The translations under genes were made by a program, and so were the position numbers. Below the pieces are notes generated by a model. It was not told the DNA's origin, did no database searches, and worked only from the letters and a program-made list of their open reading frames with translations. A stretch of 64,000 nt of DNA. It comes from Allopontixanthobacter confluentis (GTDB lineage: Bacteria; Pseudomonadota; Alphaproteobacteria; Sphingomonadales; Sphingomonadaceae). Location of the stretch: positions 186,001 to 250,000 of the forward strand of contig NZ_WTYU01000002.1 of NCBI RefSeq assembly GCF_009827615.1, given 5' to 3'. How positions within the stretch are numbered: position 1 is the stretch's first letter; every line of letters starts with the position of its first letter. Shown here in pieces: positions 1-9,766 of this stretch.

Positions 1-211
1 TCGTGCCATCCATGGTCTTGAATGTGACATTGTCTTCCTTCAGCCCGCCAGTACCGGCTTCCATGCCGGCACAGGCAGCCAGTGTTGCAGCCGCCCCCAT
101 TGCGCCCATGGCGCCGAACTGCCGGCGGTTTATTCCACCTGACAGCAACGCATCGCGGCGCCAGTTGGCGTTGGCGTTCTGGAATTCAGCAAGGTTCTTC
201 TCATCACACAT
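1..211 (-). CDS. dienelactone hydrolase family protein, N-terminal part only
   Basis: This is the first 70 codons of a minus-strand gene that runs off the left edge. It reads MCDEKNLAEF, then an Arg-Arg pair (NRRQFGAMG) and an alanine-rich stretch ending LAAC, which is a Tat-type export signal with a possible lipobox. The visible mature part ends ...FKTMDGT. This layout, with MCD at the start and a twin-arginine segment before the T.DGT strand, is what I know from exported dienelactone hydrolase (alpha/beta hydrolase) proteins of sphingomonads. The catalytic residues lie outside the window, so the family call rests on the N-terminus alone. The start at 211 has a good AGGAG site upstream. It is divergent from the PQQ dehydrogenase. 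Confidence 0.6.
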   Translation of the reverse strand, partial: MCDEKNLAEFQNANANWRRDALLSGGINRRQFGAMGAMGAAATLAACAGMEAGTGGLKEDNVTFKTMDGT

Positions 212-416
212 GGGTTTCTCCTGACAGGATGGGGAGCAATTCAGATCACCGGTTGATGGTGAATTTCCAACAACCTAGCAGCACCGGCCCCGCAGTCCAG
301 CCAGCACTTTTCATAGGAGTGATGGACAAGTGCGAAAATGCGTAGCAGACTGCAATCTAAGTGACGCCAATGCACCAAGAACATCGGCGCGCCGGGGATG
401 ATTGGGAGAGAATCGG

Positions 417-2534
417 ATGGCTAACCGCAATTGGATTGCGACATTGACCGCGCTGGCGCTGGCGGCATGCAACAGCGCTGGCGATGCGCCGACGCAGTCT
501 GCCCTTGCCACCACCGGCGTTACCGATGCCATGCTGGCGGCCGGTGTGGGCGATGAATGGCTGTCTTACGGTGGCGGTTATGATGAACAGCGGTTCAGCC
601 CGCTGACGCAGATTTCCGACCAGAATGTGGGCGAGCTGGGGCTTGCCTGGTTTGCCGATCTGGATACCGCCAGGGGCCAGGAAGCGACCCCGCTGATGCA
701 TGATGGCACGCTGTATGTCTCCACCGCGTGGAGCATGGTGAAAGCCTATGACGCCAAGACAGGCGCGCTTAAATGGTCTTACGATCCGCAGGTCCCGCGT
801 GAAACGCTGGTCCGGGTGTGCTGCGATGCCGTAAACCGCGGCGTCGCCCTGTATGGCGACAAGGTTTATGTGGCCACGCTGGACGGCCGGCTGGTGGCGC
901 TCGACATGAAAACGGGCAAGGAAGCCTGGTCGAAAATGACCGTACCCGATCAGGAAAGCTACGCCATCACCGGCGCGCCGCGGATTGCCAAGGGCAAGGT
1001 GCTGATTGGCAGTGCCGGTTCTGAATACCGGGCGCGCGGCTATATTTCTGCCTATGATGCCCAGACCGGCGAGATGGTCTGGCGGTTCCACACCGTGCCG
1101 GGCAATCCGCGTGACGGGTTTGAAAATGATGCCATGGCCCGCGCTGCCAAGACATGGGAAGGCAAATGGTGGGAATTTGGCGGCGGCGGCACCGTGTGGG
1201 ATTCCATCACCTATGACCCCGGCACCAACCTTGTCTATTTTGGCACCGGCAATGCCGAACCATGGAACCCCAAGACCAATGATCGCGGCCTTGGTGATGC
1301 GCTCTACACATCTTCCATCGTGGCGGTGAATGCCGATACGGGCGAATATGCATGGCATTTCCAGGAAACGCCGGAAGACCGCTGGGATTTCGATTCCAAT
1401 TCGCAGATTACCATTGCCAATCTTGACGTGGACGGCGCCCAGCGCCGCGTGGTCATGCACGCGCCCAAGAACGGCTTTTATTATGTGCTGGATGCCAAGA
1501 CTGGCAAGTTCCTGTCCGGCGAACCTTTTGCCCCTGTAAACTGGGCAGATGGGCTGGACCCTGTGACCGGGCGCCCGAACATCCGGCCCGAAGCACGCTA
1601 TGAACAGACCGGCGAAATGTTCCTCGGGACACCTGGCCTCTATGGCGCGCATACATGGCACCCGATGAGCTTCAGCCCGAATACCGGCCTGATGTATATT
1701 CCGGCCAACAATACCGCCCAGCCCTATCTGGCGGACGAGAATTTCGAAGGGTCCGACATTGGCGGGCAAATGGGTATCGACGGGGCATCGGTTTCCTTGC
1801 CTGCCGACAAGAAGGCACGCGCTGATGCCATGGCGGCCACAACGGGCCATCTGCTGGCATGGGATCCGGTGACGCAAACCGAGAAATGGCGGGTGGAATA
1901 TCCCGGCCCGTCCAATGGCGGCACCATGTCCACTGCGGGCAATCTGGTATTCCAGGGCACGGCGGGCGGTGAATTCCGCGCCTACTCGGCCGATGCCGGC
2001 AAGCAATTATGGTCCTTCCCCGCACAGACGGGGATCATTGCCGCGCCCATGACCTATGCCATTGATGGCGAACAATATGTTGCCATTCTTGCTGGCTGGG
2101 GCGGTTTGTGGGATATTTACCCCGGCCTGCTGTCCGGTAAATCCGGCCCGATGCGCAATATCAGCCGGCTGCTGGTGTTCAAACTGGGTGCCAATGGTAA
2201 ACTGCCGCCAGCCCCGCCGATGAACAAGATGGTTCTGGATCCGCCGCCATTCACCGGCACGCAGAAGCAGGTTGATCAGGGCAAGGCGCTGTTTGCGCGT
2301 TACTGCAGCGGGTGCCACGGTGATGCTGCAATTTCTGGCGCGCTCAACCCTGACCTGCGCCATTCAGGTGCCATCGCCAGCGCCGATACCATCAAGGCCG
2401 TGGTGCTGGACGGTGCGCTGAAACATAATGGCATGGTGTCCTTCAAATCGGCCGTGAAAGCTGCCGATGCAGAGGCCATCCGCCAATATCTGATCAAACG
2501 TGCAAACGAGGACAAGGCGCTGGAAGGCACATAG
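417..2534 (+). CDS. PQQ-dependent alcohol dehydrogenase (quinohaemoprotein) with C-terminal cytochrome c
   Basis: Periplasmic oxidation of primary alcohols to aldehydes, with electrons passed through PQQ to a fused haem c. About 705 residues. The ATG at 417 is preferred over an in-frame TTG at 402 because GGGAGAG precedes it. The N-terminus MANRNWIATL...LAAC looks like a lipoprotein signal. Beta-propeller PQQ repeats follow, with the vicinal Cys-Cys pair of the family (RVCCDAVNRG), a GTVWDSITYDP strand and the C-terminal haem site CSGCH. The catalytic region reads DRWDFDSN, with Asp at about residues 324 and 326. The second Asp is the one linked to lanthanide use in XoxF/ExaF-type enzymes. 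The aldehyde dehydrogenase downstream would oxidise the product. The substrate cannot be told from sequence. Confidence 0.9.
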   Translation: MANRNWIATLTALALAACNSAGDAPTQSALATTGVTDAMLAAGVGDEWLSYGGGYDEQRFSPLTQISDQNVGELGLAWFADLDTARGQEATPLMHDGTLYVSTAWSMVKAYDAKTGALKWSYDPQVPRETLVRVCCDAVNRGVALYGDKVYVATLDGRLVALDMKTGKEAWSKMTVPDQESYAITGAPRIAKGKVLIGSAGSEYRARGYISAYDAQTGEMVWRFHTVPGNPRDGFENDAMARAAKTWEGKWWEFGGGGTVWDSITYDPGTNLVYFGTGNAEPWNPKTNDRGLGDALYTSSIVAVNADTGEYAWHFQETPEDRWDFDSNSQITIANLDVDGAQRRVVMHAPKNGFYYVLDAKTGKFLSGEPFAPVNWADGLDPVTGRPNIRPEARYEQTGEMFLGTPGLYGAHTWHPMSFSPNTGLMYIPANNTAQPYLADENFEGSDIGGQMGIDGASVSLPADKKARADAMAATTGHLLAWDPVTQTEKWRVEYPGPSNGGTMSTAGNLVFQGTAGGEFRAYSADAGKQLWSFPAQTGIIAAPMTYAIDGEQYVAILAGWGGLWDIYPGLLSGKSGPMRNISRLLVFKLGANGKLPPAPPMNKMVLDPPPFTGTQKQVDQGKALFARYCSGCHGDAAISGALNPDLRHSGAIASADTIKAVVLDGALKHNGMVSFKSAVKAADAEAIRQYLIKRANEDKALEGT

Positions 2535-2671
2535 GCCGCCAGCCGGAAACACACGGCAACCCACCGCTTTTGCGCTGCATCTACGCGCCGCAAGGAGTAG
2601 ATTTTTTACAGAACGATGAATTCGATTCGCGCCTTTCCAGCGCGGCGACCCAACCAGAAACGGAGAATTCC

Positions 2672-4096
2672 ATGGCTGAACTTTATCATAATCTCATCAA
2701 TGGCGAGATGATCGAAACCGGCGAGTGGCTGGATGTGGTCAACCCCGCCACCGAAGAAGTGATCGGCAAGGTGCCAGCTTGCGGCAAGGATGAACTGGAC
2801 AGGGCAGTTGCCGCCGCGCGCGCCGCATTCAAGACCTGGTCCAAAACCCCGATCGAGGAACGCCGCCAGACCATCCAGGGCATCGCCAAGATCATTCAGG
2901 ACAATCACGAGGAACTCTACCGCCTGCTGACCTCCGAACAGGGCAAGCCGCATGAACAGGCCAAGGGTGAAATCATGGGCGCTGCCTATATGGCCGCCAG
3001 CCAGGCCACGCTGGCGCTGGACGATGTCATCAATGAAGACAGCGATGCACGCCTTAGCCGCACGCGCCGCGTGCCGGTGGGTGTGGTGGGCGGCATTGTG
3101 CCGTGGAACTTCCCTGTGATGATGGCGATGCAGAAAATCGCGCCCGCCATGCTGTCGGGCTGCACCATCGTGCTGAAACCATCGCCCTTCACTCCGCTCA
3201 CCACCCTGCGGCTGGCGGAACTGATGAAGGACGCAGCGCCCCCGGGCGTGGTCAACATCATCACCGGCGAAGATACGCTGGGCCCGCTCATCACATCGCA
3301 TCCCGATATCAACAAGATCACCTTCACCGGATCAACCGCGACCGGCAAGAAGATCATGGAAGGCGCATCCAAGGATCTGAAGCGTATCACGCTGGAACTG
3401 GGCGGCAATGATGCCTCCATTGTGCTGCCCGATGCCAATGTCGAAAAGGTGGCCGAACAATTGTTCTGGTCCAGCTTCTCCAACGCGGGCCAGATCTGTG
3501 TCGCGGCCAAGCGCATCTATATCCACGAGGATATTTATGACGAATTGAGCCAGGCCATCGCAACCTATGCCCGGACCGTAACCGTCGGCGATGGGTCGCA
3601 GCAAGGCACCGGCGTGGGCCCGATCCAGAACAAGAAGCAGTTCGACCGCGTGTGCGAACTGATCGAGGATGCCAAGGACAATGGCTACAAATTCCTGGTC
3701 GGCGGCGATGTCGACCCGTCAGGCTCGGGCTATTACGTGCCGATCACCATTCTTGATAACCCGCCTGAAGATGCACGCATCGTGGCGGAAGAACAGTTTG
3801 GCCCGGTCATGCCGCTGATGAAATTTTCGACCGACGAGGAAGTGATCGCGCGGGCGAATAATTCCGAATATGGCCTGGCCGGCGCAGTGTGGACCGGTGA
3901 CACGGACCGCGGCGTGGCCATTGCCGAACAGTTGGAAACCGGCACGGTGTGGATCAATGAATATCTCCACCTGTCACCCTTCGCGCCGTTTGGCGGGCAC
4001 AAGCAGTCCGGTTTCGGCGCAGAATATGGCGTGGAAGGGCTGAAGGAATTCACCTACGCGCAGGTAATTACCGTGAAAAAGGACGCCATGGCCTAA
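2672..4096 (+). CDS. aldehyde dehydrogenase family protein
   Basis: NAD(P)-dependent oxidation of an aldehyde to a carboxylic acid in the cytoplasm. 474 residues, the normal family length when started at ATG 2672, which follows CGGAG; the frame stays open upstream but without homologous-looking sequence. Visible landmarks are the PWNFPV cofactor-fold strand, FTGSTATGK, the general base Glu242 in LELGGN, the catalytic Cys276 in NAGQICVA, and the EEQFGPV and PFGGHKQSG motifs near the end. It lies 137 bases after the PQQ alcohol dehydrogenase in the same direction, which suggests an alcohol-to-acid pair. A strong hairpin terminator follows. The specific aldehyde is unknown. Confidence 0.93.
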   Translation: MAELYHNLINGEMIETGEWLDVVNPATEEVIGKVPACGKDELDRAVAAARAAFKTWSKTPIEERRQTIQGIAKIIQDNHEELYRLLTSEQGKPHEQAKGEIMGAAYMAASQATLALDDVINEDSDARLSRTRRVPVGVVGGIVPWNFPVMMAMQKIAPAMLSGCTIVLKPSPFTPLTTLRLAELMKDAAPPGVVNIITGEDTLGPLITSHPDINKITFTGSTATGKKIMEGASKDLKRITLELGGNDASIVLPDANVEKVAEQLFWSSFSNAGQICVAAKRIYIHEDIYDELSQAIATYARTVTVGDGSQQGTGVGPIQNKKQFDRVCELIEDAKDNGYKFLVGGDVDPSGSGYYVPITILDNPPEDARIVAEEQFGPVMPLMKFSTDEEVIARANNSEYGLAGAVWTGDTDRGVAIAEQLETGTVWINEYLHLSPFAPFGGHKQSGFGAEYGVEGLKEFTYAQVITVKKDAMA

Positions 4097-4126
4097 ACCA
4101 TCGGCGCCATCAGAAGCGCAAGGAGA

Positions 4127-4152
4127 GGGGGCCAGGCAAGCCCCCTTTTTTT
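4127..4152 (+). terminator. intrinsic terminator after the aldehyde dehydrogenase gene
   Basis: Perfect 6-bp stem GGGGGC/GCCCCC around a 7-base loop, followed by seven T residues. Confidence 0.85.
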
Positions 4153-4181
4153 GGGTCAGATGAAAGGTGTTTCCAGTCGTG

Positions 4182-5192
4182 TCAGCGCCGGTCCAGCGCC
4201 GCTTCGCACTGGCTCATCAACTGCGCGATAATGTCGGCCACGGGCTCTTCTTCCTTGACCATGCCGACTGACTGGCCCGCCATCAGGCTGCCATTTTCCA
4301 CGTCCCCATCAATCACCGCGCGGCGCAAAGCGCCGGCCCAGTAATGTTCGATCTGCAGTTGGGCTTCCATCATTTCCAGCCCTTCACTGTCGAGCATGGC
4401 GGCAACTTCGCGCTGCTTGGCAGTGAATTCCTCTGTCCCCTTGTTCTTCAGGGCGCGCACGGGGATGACCGGCAGGCGCGGGTCCACCTGGACAGAAGCC
4501 ACCGCATCGCGCGCATTGGCGCGGAAGAAGGCTTTCTTGAAGTTGGGGTGGGCAATGCTTTCTGTCGCGCAAGCAAAGCGGGTGCCAAGCTGAACGCCAA
4601 CCGCGCCCATTTCCAGATAACCTGCAATCGCTTCGCCCCGGCCAATGCCGCCAGCTACGAATACAAGGTGGTCTTCCGACAGTTCCGGCAGAAATTCCTG
4701 CGCCAGCACGGATGTGGACACGGGGCCGATATGCCCGCCTGCCTCCATCCCTTCCACCACCAGCGCATCCCCGCCTGAACGCAGCAGCTTTTTCGCCAGT
4801 GCCAGCGTGGGCGCGAATACGATGACCTTGGCGCCAAATTCCTTGATCGCTTCCACACTGCCCTTGGGCGGGATGCCGCCTGCCAGCACCACATGGGTGA
4901 CGCCGTGTTTTTTGCACACCTCGATCAGATTGAACAATTGCGGATGCATGGTGATAAGGTTCACGCCGAACGGTTTTGCCGTCAGCGCCTTGGTCGCGGC
5001 GATCTCCGTATCCAGCAATTCGGGTGTCATGGCCCCGCAGGCAATCACCCCGAAGCCGCCCGCATTGCTGATGGCAGATACCAGCCCGCGTTCCGAAACC
5101 CAGCTCATGGCCCCGCATAATATGGCATATTCACTGCCGAGAAATTCGGTGCCACGTTTCATCAGGGCGGAAGTCTTGGGGAAAGCAGTCAT
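4182..5192 (-). CDS. NAD(P)H-dependent flavin oxidoreductase (nitronate monooxygenase / 2-nitropropane dioxygenase family)
   Basis: FMN-dependent TIM-barrel enzyme of the 2-nitropropane dioxygenase/FabK-like family, probably oxidising nitronates or reducing enones. 336 residues from ATG 5192 (MTAFPKTSALMKRG), preceded by CGGAG; the longer frame adds 15 residues with no ribosome site. Visible family landmarks are PILCGAMSWVS-like start of the barrel (here AILCGAMSWVSE), the glycine-rich NAGGFGVIA, the phosphate-binding EGMEAGGHIGP, and VAGGIGRGEAIAGYLEMGA followed by GVQLGTRF. Substrate cannot be assigned. It diverges from katG, sharing an intergenic region of about 185 bases. Confidence 0.85.
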   Translation of the reverse strand: MTAFPKTSALMKRGTEFLGSEYAILCGAMSWVSERGLVSAISNAGGFGVIACGAMTPELLDTEIAATKALTAKPFGVNLITMHPQLFNLIEVCKKHGVTHVVLAGGIPPKGSVEAIKEFGAKVIVFAPTLALAKKLLRSGGDALVVEGMEAGGHIGPVSTSVLAQEFLPELSEDHLVFVAGGIGRGEAIAGYLEMGAVGVQLGTRFACATESIAHPNFKKAFFRANARDAVASVQVDPRLPVIPVRALKNKGTEEFTAKQREVAAMLDSEGLEMMEAQLQIEHYWAGALRRAVIDGDVENGSLMAGQSVGMVKEEEPVADIIAQLMSQCEAALDRR

Positions 5193-5290
5193 CGGTACTC
5201 CGGGAGAAAAATGTGGTTTTCGCCTTAGGACGGTCAAACTTTGCGAGCAAGCTATGGTGATGGGAGCAGACTGCGTGCCTCATCGGGCAA

Positions 5291-5318
5291 ATCGATTAGA
5301 GTGATGCTATTAATCGGT
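5291..5318. promoter_or_regulatory. candidate OxyR-type operator upstream of katG
   Basis: Perfect inverted repeat CGATTA-N12-TAATCG, containing ATTAG-N7-CTAT, close to the ATAG-N7-CTAT half-site spacing of OxyR. It sits about 60-85 bases before katG in the divergent intergenic region. OxyR control of katG is common in proteobacteria; binding here is inferred. Confidence 0.4.
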
Positions 5319-5376
5319 TCGAGTAATATCCGCATGTCTGGTAGGAAAGTGCATAAATCATAACAGGAGAGAACTC

Positions 5377-7560
5377 ATGGCCGAAGCAGACCCACAGATT
5401 TCCGGTTGCCCATTCAGCAGCGCGAGCGGCAAGCAGCGCAAACTGACAGGGCGGGGAAATGCCGATTGGTGGCCTGATGCCCTGCAACTCGACATACTGA
5501 CACAGAACGGCAAATCGCCCGACCCGATGGGACAGGATTTCGATTATGCAGAGGCGTTCAACGCCCTCGATTACAACGCGTTGAAGGCAGACCTGACAGC
5601 CTTGATGACGGACAGCCAGCCTTGGTGGCCTGCCGATTATGGCAATTATGGCCCATTCTTCATCCGCATGGCATGGCACGCCGCCGGCACCTATCGCACA
5701 TCCGATGGCCGCGGCGGTGCGTCGAGCGGGCAGCAGCGGTTCGCGCCGCTCAATAGCTGGCCTGATAATGGCAATCTGGACAAGGCGCGCCGCCTGCTAT
5801 GGCCGATCAAGCAGAAATACGGCAAGCATATCAGCTGGGCGGATCTGTTCATCCTCACCGGCAATGTCGCCATCGAAAGCATGGGCGGCCCGGTGTTCGG
5901 CTATGGCGGCGGGCGCAAGGACGTGTTTGCGCCAGAGACCGATATTTACTGGGGCACGGAAGAGATGTGGGTCGACCAGGGCGCAGGAACGCGCATTGAC
6001 CCGGACAAACAGCTGGATCTGGAAAGCCCGCTGGCGGCCATCCAGATGGGCCTCATTTACGTCAATCCGGAAGGGCCGGGCGGCAATCCCGACCCGCTAT
6101 TGTCCGCCCGCGATATGCGGATGACGTTTGAACGCATGGCCATGAATGACGAGGAAACCGTCGCTCTCACCGCGGGCGGTCATGCCTTTGGCAAGGCGCA
6201 TGGTGCAAAGCCATCGGACACGTTCCGCGGTGCGCCGGAATCCGAAGCGATGGAATTGATGGGCTTCGGCTGGCTCAATGATCAGGACGAAATCAACCAG
6301 GGGCACATCACCACATCGGGCATCGAAGGCGCATGGACACCCAACCCCACGGCATGGGGCGGCGATTATTTCCGTCTGCTGTTCAAATATGATTTTGAAC
6401 TGGTCCACAGCCCGGCAGGTGCCCAGCAATGGCAGCCGATCAATCCTGATCCGGAAGACATGGCGCCAGATGCACGGGACCCGTCCAGGAAAGTGCCGAC
6501 CATGATGACCACGGCCGACATGGCGCTGAAAATGGCCCCGGAATATCGCAAGATTTCCGAACGGTTCCGCGATGATCAAGCAGCGCTGGACAATGCCTTT
6601 GCCCGCGCATGGTTCAAACTGTGCCACCGCGACATGGGGCCAAAGGCGCGTTATCTCGGCCCCGAAGTGCCAGCGGAAGATCTGATCTGGCAGGATCCGG
6701 TGCCGGCTGGAAGCGCGCCATCGGATAATGATGTGTCGGGCTTCAAATCGGCCATTCTGTCGAGCGGCCTGAGCACGGCTGAATTGGTCAAGGCGGCCTG
6801 GGCATCGGCATCCACCTACCGCCAGTCGGACCATCGCGGCGGTGCCAATGGTGCGCGTGTGCGCCTTGCCCCGCAAAATGGCTGGGCGGTCAACGACCCG
6901 GAAGAATTGACCCGGGTACTGGGCAGGATCGATGCGCTGCGTGGCAATCTGTCGATGGCCGATGCCATCGTGCTGGCGGGCACGGCCGCAGTCGAAAAAG
7001 CGGCACATGATGCCGGGTTCGACGTGACCGTGCCGTTTGCCGGCGGACGCGGGGATGCCAGCGCGGAACAGACCGATGCCGACAGCTTCGATCCGCTGGA
7101 ACCGCAGGCGGATGGCTTCCGCAATTATCTCAAGACGAAAATGAGCGTGAAAACCGAGGATATGCTCGTCGACCGCGCCAATCTGCTTGGGCTTTCCATC
7201 CCGGAAATGGCAGTTCTGGTGGCCGGCCTGCGGGTGCTGGGCGCCAATGCCGGCAACAGCAAACATGGTGTGCTGACAGACCGCCCGGGCCAGTTGACCA
7301 ATGATTTCTTCGTCAATCTGCTCGACATGAAGACCGCGTGGAAAACGGTCGACACCAGCGGTGACGAAGAATTTGTCGGAAGCGACCGGGCAAGCGGCGA
7401 ACAGAGGTGGACGGCCACCCGCACCGATCTCGTCTTCGGGTCAAATTCCCAGCTTCGCGCAGTCTCGGAAGTCTATGCGGAACGCGGCAATGAAGCCAAA
7501 TTCGTGAACGACTTCATCGCCGCGTGGAACAAGGTGATGAACGCCGGCCGCTTCGACTAA
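5377..7560 (+). CDS. katG: catalase-peroxidase KatG
   Basis: Bifunctional haem enzyme that decomposes hydrogen peroxide. 727 residues, full length with both the active N-terminal and the degenerate C-terminal peroxidase domain (the latter from about residue 440). Visible active-site residues are distal Arg97, Trp100 and His101 ([12 protein letters not shown]), and proximal His269 in [10 protein letters not shown]. The Trp-Tyr-Met crosslink that confers catalase activity has all three members: Trp100, Tyr228 (IYVNPEGP) and Met254 (ERMAMND). ATG 5377 is preceded by AGGAGAG. A candidate OxyR box lies upstream and a hairpin terminator downstream. Confidence 0.97.
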   Translation: MAEADPQISGCPFSSASGKQRKLTGRGNADWWPDALQLDILTQNGKSPDPMGQDFDYAEAFNALDYNALKADLTALMTDSQPWWPADYGNYGPFFIRMAWHAAGTYRTSDGRGGASSGQQRFAPLNSWPDNGNLDKARRLLWPIKQKYGKHISWADLFILTGNVAIESMGGPVFGYGGGRKDVFAPETDIYWGTEEMWVDQGAGTRIDPDKQLDLESPLAAIQMGLIYVNPEGPGGNPDPLLSARDMRMTFERMAMNDEETVALTAGGHAFGKAHGAKPSDTFRGAPESEAMELMGFGWLNDQDEINQGHITTSGIEGAWTPNPTAWGGDYFRLLFKYDFELVHSPAGAQQWQPINPDPEDMAPDARDPSRKVPTMMTTADMALKMAPEYRKISERFRDDQAALDNAFARAWFKLCHRDMGPKARYLGPEVPAEDLIWQDPVPAGSAPSDNDVSGFKSAILSSGLSTAELVKAAWASASTYRQSDHRGGANGARVRLAPQNGWAVNDPEELTRVLGRIDALRGNLSMADAIVLAGTAAVEKAAHDAGFDVTVPFAGGRGDASAEQTDADSFDPLEPQADGFRNYLKTKMSVKTEDMLVDRANLLGLSIPEMAVLVAGLRVLGANAGNSKHGVLTDRPGQLTNDFFVNLLDMKTAWKTVDTSGDEEFVGSDRASGEQRWTATRTDLVFGSNSQLRAVSEVYAERGNEAKFVNDFIAAWNKVMNAGRFD

Positions 7561-7572
7561 GGGCCGGGCGTC

Positions 7573-7610
7573 AAAAACCTCCCCGTGCCCATCGGCATGG
7601 GGAGGTTTTT
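7573..7610. terminator. bidirectional terminator between katG and lysC
   Basis: Stem AAAACCTCCCCGTGCC / GGCATGGGGAGGTTTT with loop CATC and one G-U type mismatch. It has T-runs on both strands, so it can end the convergent katG and aspartate kinase transcripts. Confidence 0.8.
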
Positions 7611-7646
7611 TCATGCGCGATCAGTCGCCGCGCACCGCTGCAGAAA

Positions 7647-8927
7647 TCAGGCTGCCTCGTCGCTGGCATCCAGCCCATATGCAGTGTGCAACACGCGCAC
7701 GGCCAGTTCCGTTTCATCCTCGTCGATCATTACGCTGACCTTGATTTCAGACGTGGTGATGGCCTGGATGTTAATCCCGCGATCCGCCAGCGCCTTGAAC
7801 ATGGTGGCAGCAACGCCCGCATGGCTTTTCATGCCAACACCCACAACACTGATCTTGGCGATCTTGCTGTCGGTGATGATGCGGTTGAAGCCGATGGCGC
7901 TGCGCTGGTCTTCCAGCAATGCCTGCGCCCGCGCCAGATCGGTCTGGGGCACGGTAAAGGTTACGTCGGTCTCACCCTTGTCGCGGCCAACGTTTTGGAT
8001 GATCATGTCCACATTGATCGACGCATTGGCCAGCGGTTCGAAAATATGCGCCACCGCGCCCGGCTTGTCCGGTACGCGGGTCAGAATGATCTTCGCCTCG
8101 TTCTTGTCATGCGCGATGCCGGTGACGTGTTGGCGTTCCATTTCCCCATCCTCTAAAATCTGTTCCATCTCCGCTTCGGAGACAATCATGGTTCCGGGCA
8201 GATCATCTGCCGACGGGCTGTCTTCATCAATGAAACTGGACAGAACCTGCACGCGCACGCCTTCCTTCATCGCCAGCCCGACAGAGCGGGTCTGCAACAC
8301 TTTCGCGCCGACAGACGCCAGCTCCAGCATTTCTTCGTAGGTTACAGCCTTCAGCTTGCGCGCCTTGGCCACGATGCGTGGGTCGGTCGTGTAAACGCCG
8401 TCCACATCAGTATAGATATCGCAGCGATCAGCGCCGATAGCAGCCGCGACTGCCACTGCGGATGTATCGGACCCGCCACGCCCCAGCGTGGTGATGCGCC
8501 AGTCAGAAGACACACCCTGGAAACCGGGAATAACGGCAATTTCGCCTGCATCCATCGCTGCGACAAGCGCAGATGCATCAATCGTATCGACCCGCGCCTT
8601 GGCATGGGCCTCGATCGTGGCGATTGGCATTTGCCAGCCGAGCCAGCTGCGCGCCTTGCATCCCAAGGATTGCAGCGTCAGCGCCAGCAGGCCCGAAGTA
8701 ACCTGTTCGCCGCTGGCCACCACCACGTCATATTCGGCAGGATCATACATGGCGTTGGCTTCGCGGCAGAAATTCACCAGCCGATCAGTTTCCCCCGCCA
8801 TGGCGCTGACCACCACGGCCACGGAATCGCCAGCAGCCTGCTGGCGGCGCACGATATTGGCCACCCGGCGAATACGCTCGGTGCCGGCCATGGATGTGCC
8901 GCCAAATTTCATCACAATGCGGGCCAA
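7647..8927 (-). CDS. lysC: aspartate kinase
   Basis: Phosphorylates L-aspartate, the first step toward lysine, threonine, methionine and diaminopimelate. Catalytic domain first, with the nucleotide-binding VMKFGGTSMAG and the VVASGEQVTSGLLA, GRGGSDTSAVA and YTDVDGVYTTDPR segments, followed by two ACT domains (KISVVGVGMKSHAGVA in the second) that normally mediate lysine/threonine feedback. The frame is open to a GTG at 8963. I prefer the TTG at 8927 because the protein then begins (M)ARIVMKFGGTSMAG as in relatives, with GAGG upstream; an ATG lies at 8912. About 426 residues. Divergent from ubiG. Confidence 0.95.
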   Translation of the reverse strand: MARIVMKFGGTSMAGTERIRRVANIVRRQQAAGDSVAVVVSAMAGETDRLVNFCREANAMYDPAEYDVVVASGEQVTSGLLALTLQSLGCKARSWLGWQMPIATIEAHAKARVDTIDASALVAAMDAGEIAVIPGFQGVSSDWRITTLGRGGSDTSAVAVAAAIGADRCDIYTDVDGVYTTDPRIVAKARKLKAVTYEEMLELASVGAKVLQTRSVGLAMKEGVRVQVLSSFIDEDSPSADDLPGTMIVSEAEMEQILEDGEMERQHVTGIAHDKNEAKIILTRVPDKPGAVAHIFEPLANASINVDMIIQNVGRDKGETDVTFTVPQTDLARAQALLEDQRSAIGFNRIITDSKIAKISVVGVGMKSHAGVAATMFKALADRGINIQAITTSEIKVSVMIDEDETELAVRVLHTAYGLDASDEAA

Positions 8928-8982
8928 TGTATCCGTCGCCTCTTTGCTGGAACCTGTTGCCACAGGCTGTTAAGGGGGAGCC

Positions 8983-9723
8983 ATGCCCGATGCAACTGTA
9001 TCAAGTGAAACCATCCGCCCCGACGAAGCCGCGCATTTCGGTGCGCTGGCCAAAGACTGGTGGGACCCTGCCGGCAGTTCTGCCATGCTGCACAGGCTGA
9101 ACCCCGTGCGGCTGGGCTTTATCCGCGAGGCGATTGACCTGCATTGGGGCGGCGATATCGAAAGCGTCCGGCCACTTGCGGGCAAATCCGCGCTGGATGT
9201 GGGCTGCGGTGCCGGCCTGTTGTGCGAACCGCTGGCACGGCTGGGCGCCCAGGTAACCGGCGTGGATGCGGCGGCAGAAAACATCGCTGTCGCATCCGCC
9301 CATGCCGCCGGTTCCGGCCTAGAAATCGACTACCGCGCAGGCGAATTGGGCACGCTGGGCCTCGGCCAGTTTGATCTGGTTACCTGCCTGGAAGTGATCG
9401 AACATGTGTCGGACAAGCAGCGCCTGGTGGATGAACTGGCGCGCCATCTGGCGCCCGGCGGGTTGATGGTGCTGTCCACTCCCAACCGCACCGCCAAGTC
9501 ACGCCTGCTGCTGGTGCAGGGCGCAGAAACACTGGGCATGGTGCCAAAGGGAACGCATCACTGGGACGATTTTATCGCGCCTGACGATCTGGCAGTGCTG
9601 GCAGCAAACGCGGGGCTGGAAATGCACAGCCCGCGCGGCATCGCTTTCACCCCCATGCAGGGGCTGCATCTGTCCGATGATATGTCGCTCAATTACATTG
9701 CCGCAGTGACGCGCCCTGCCTGA
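8983..9723 (+). CDS. ubiG: ubiquinone biosynthesis O-methyltransferase UbiG
   Basis: SAM-dependent methyltransferase for the two O-methylations in ubiquinone synthesis. 246 residues. The start region EAAHFGALAKDWWDP is typical of UbiG, as are the SAM motif LDVGCGAGLLCEPLARLGA and the acidic VTGVDAA. Downstream the family segments LVTCLEVIEHVSD, LSTPNRTAKS and KGTHHWDDFI are present. ATG 8983 follows GGGGGAG. Its 5' end is close to that of lysC, so both promoters must share about 55 bases or overlap the coding starts. Confidence 0.95.
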   Translation: MPDATVSSETIRPDEAAHFGALAKDWWDPAGSSAMLHRLNPVRLGFIREAIDLHWGGDIESVRPLAGKSALDVGCGAGLLCEPLARLGAQVTGVDAAAENIAVASAHAAGSGLEIDYRAGELGTLGLGQFDLVTCLEVIEHVSDKQRLVDELARHLAPGGLMVLSTPNRTAKSRLLLVQGAETLGMVPKGTHHWDDFIAPDDLAVLAANAGLEMHSPRGIAFTPMQGLHLSDDMSLNYIAAVTRPA

Positions 9724-9766
9724 ACCATCGGCGCCCATGGTCAGGCCTTGATTATTCAGGCAGGCC

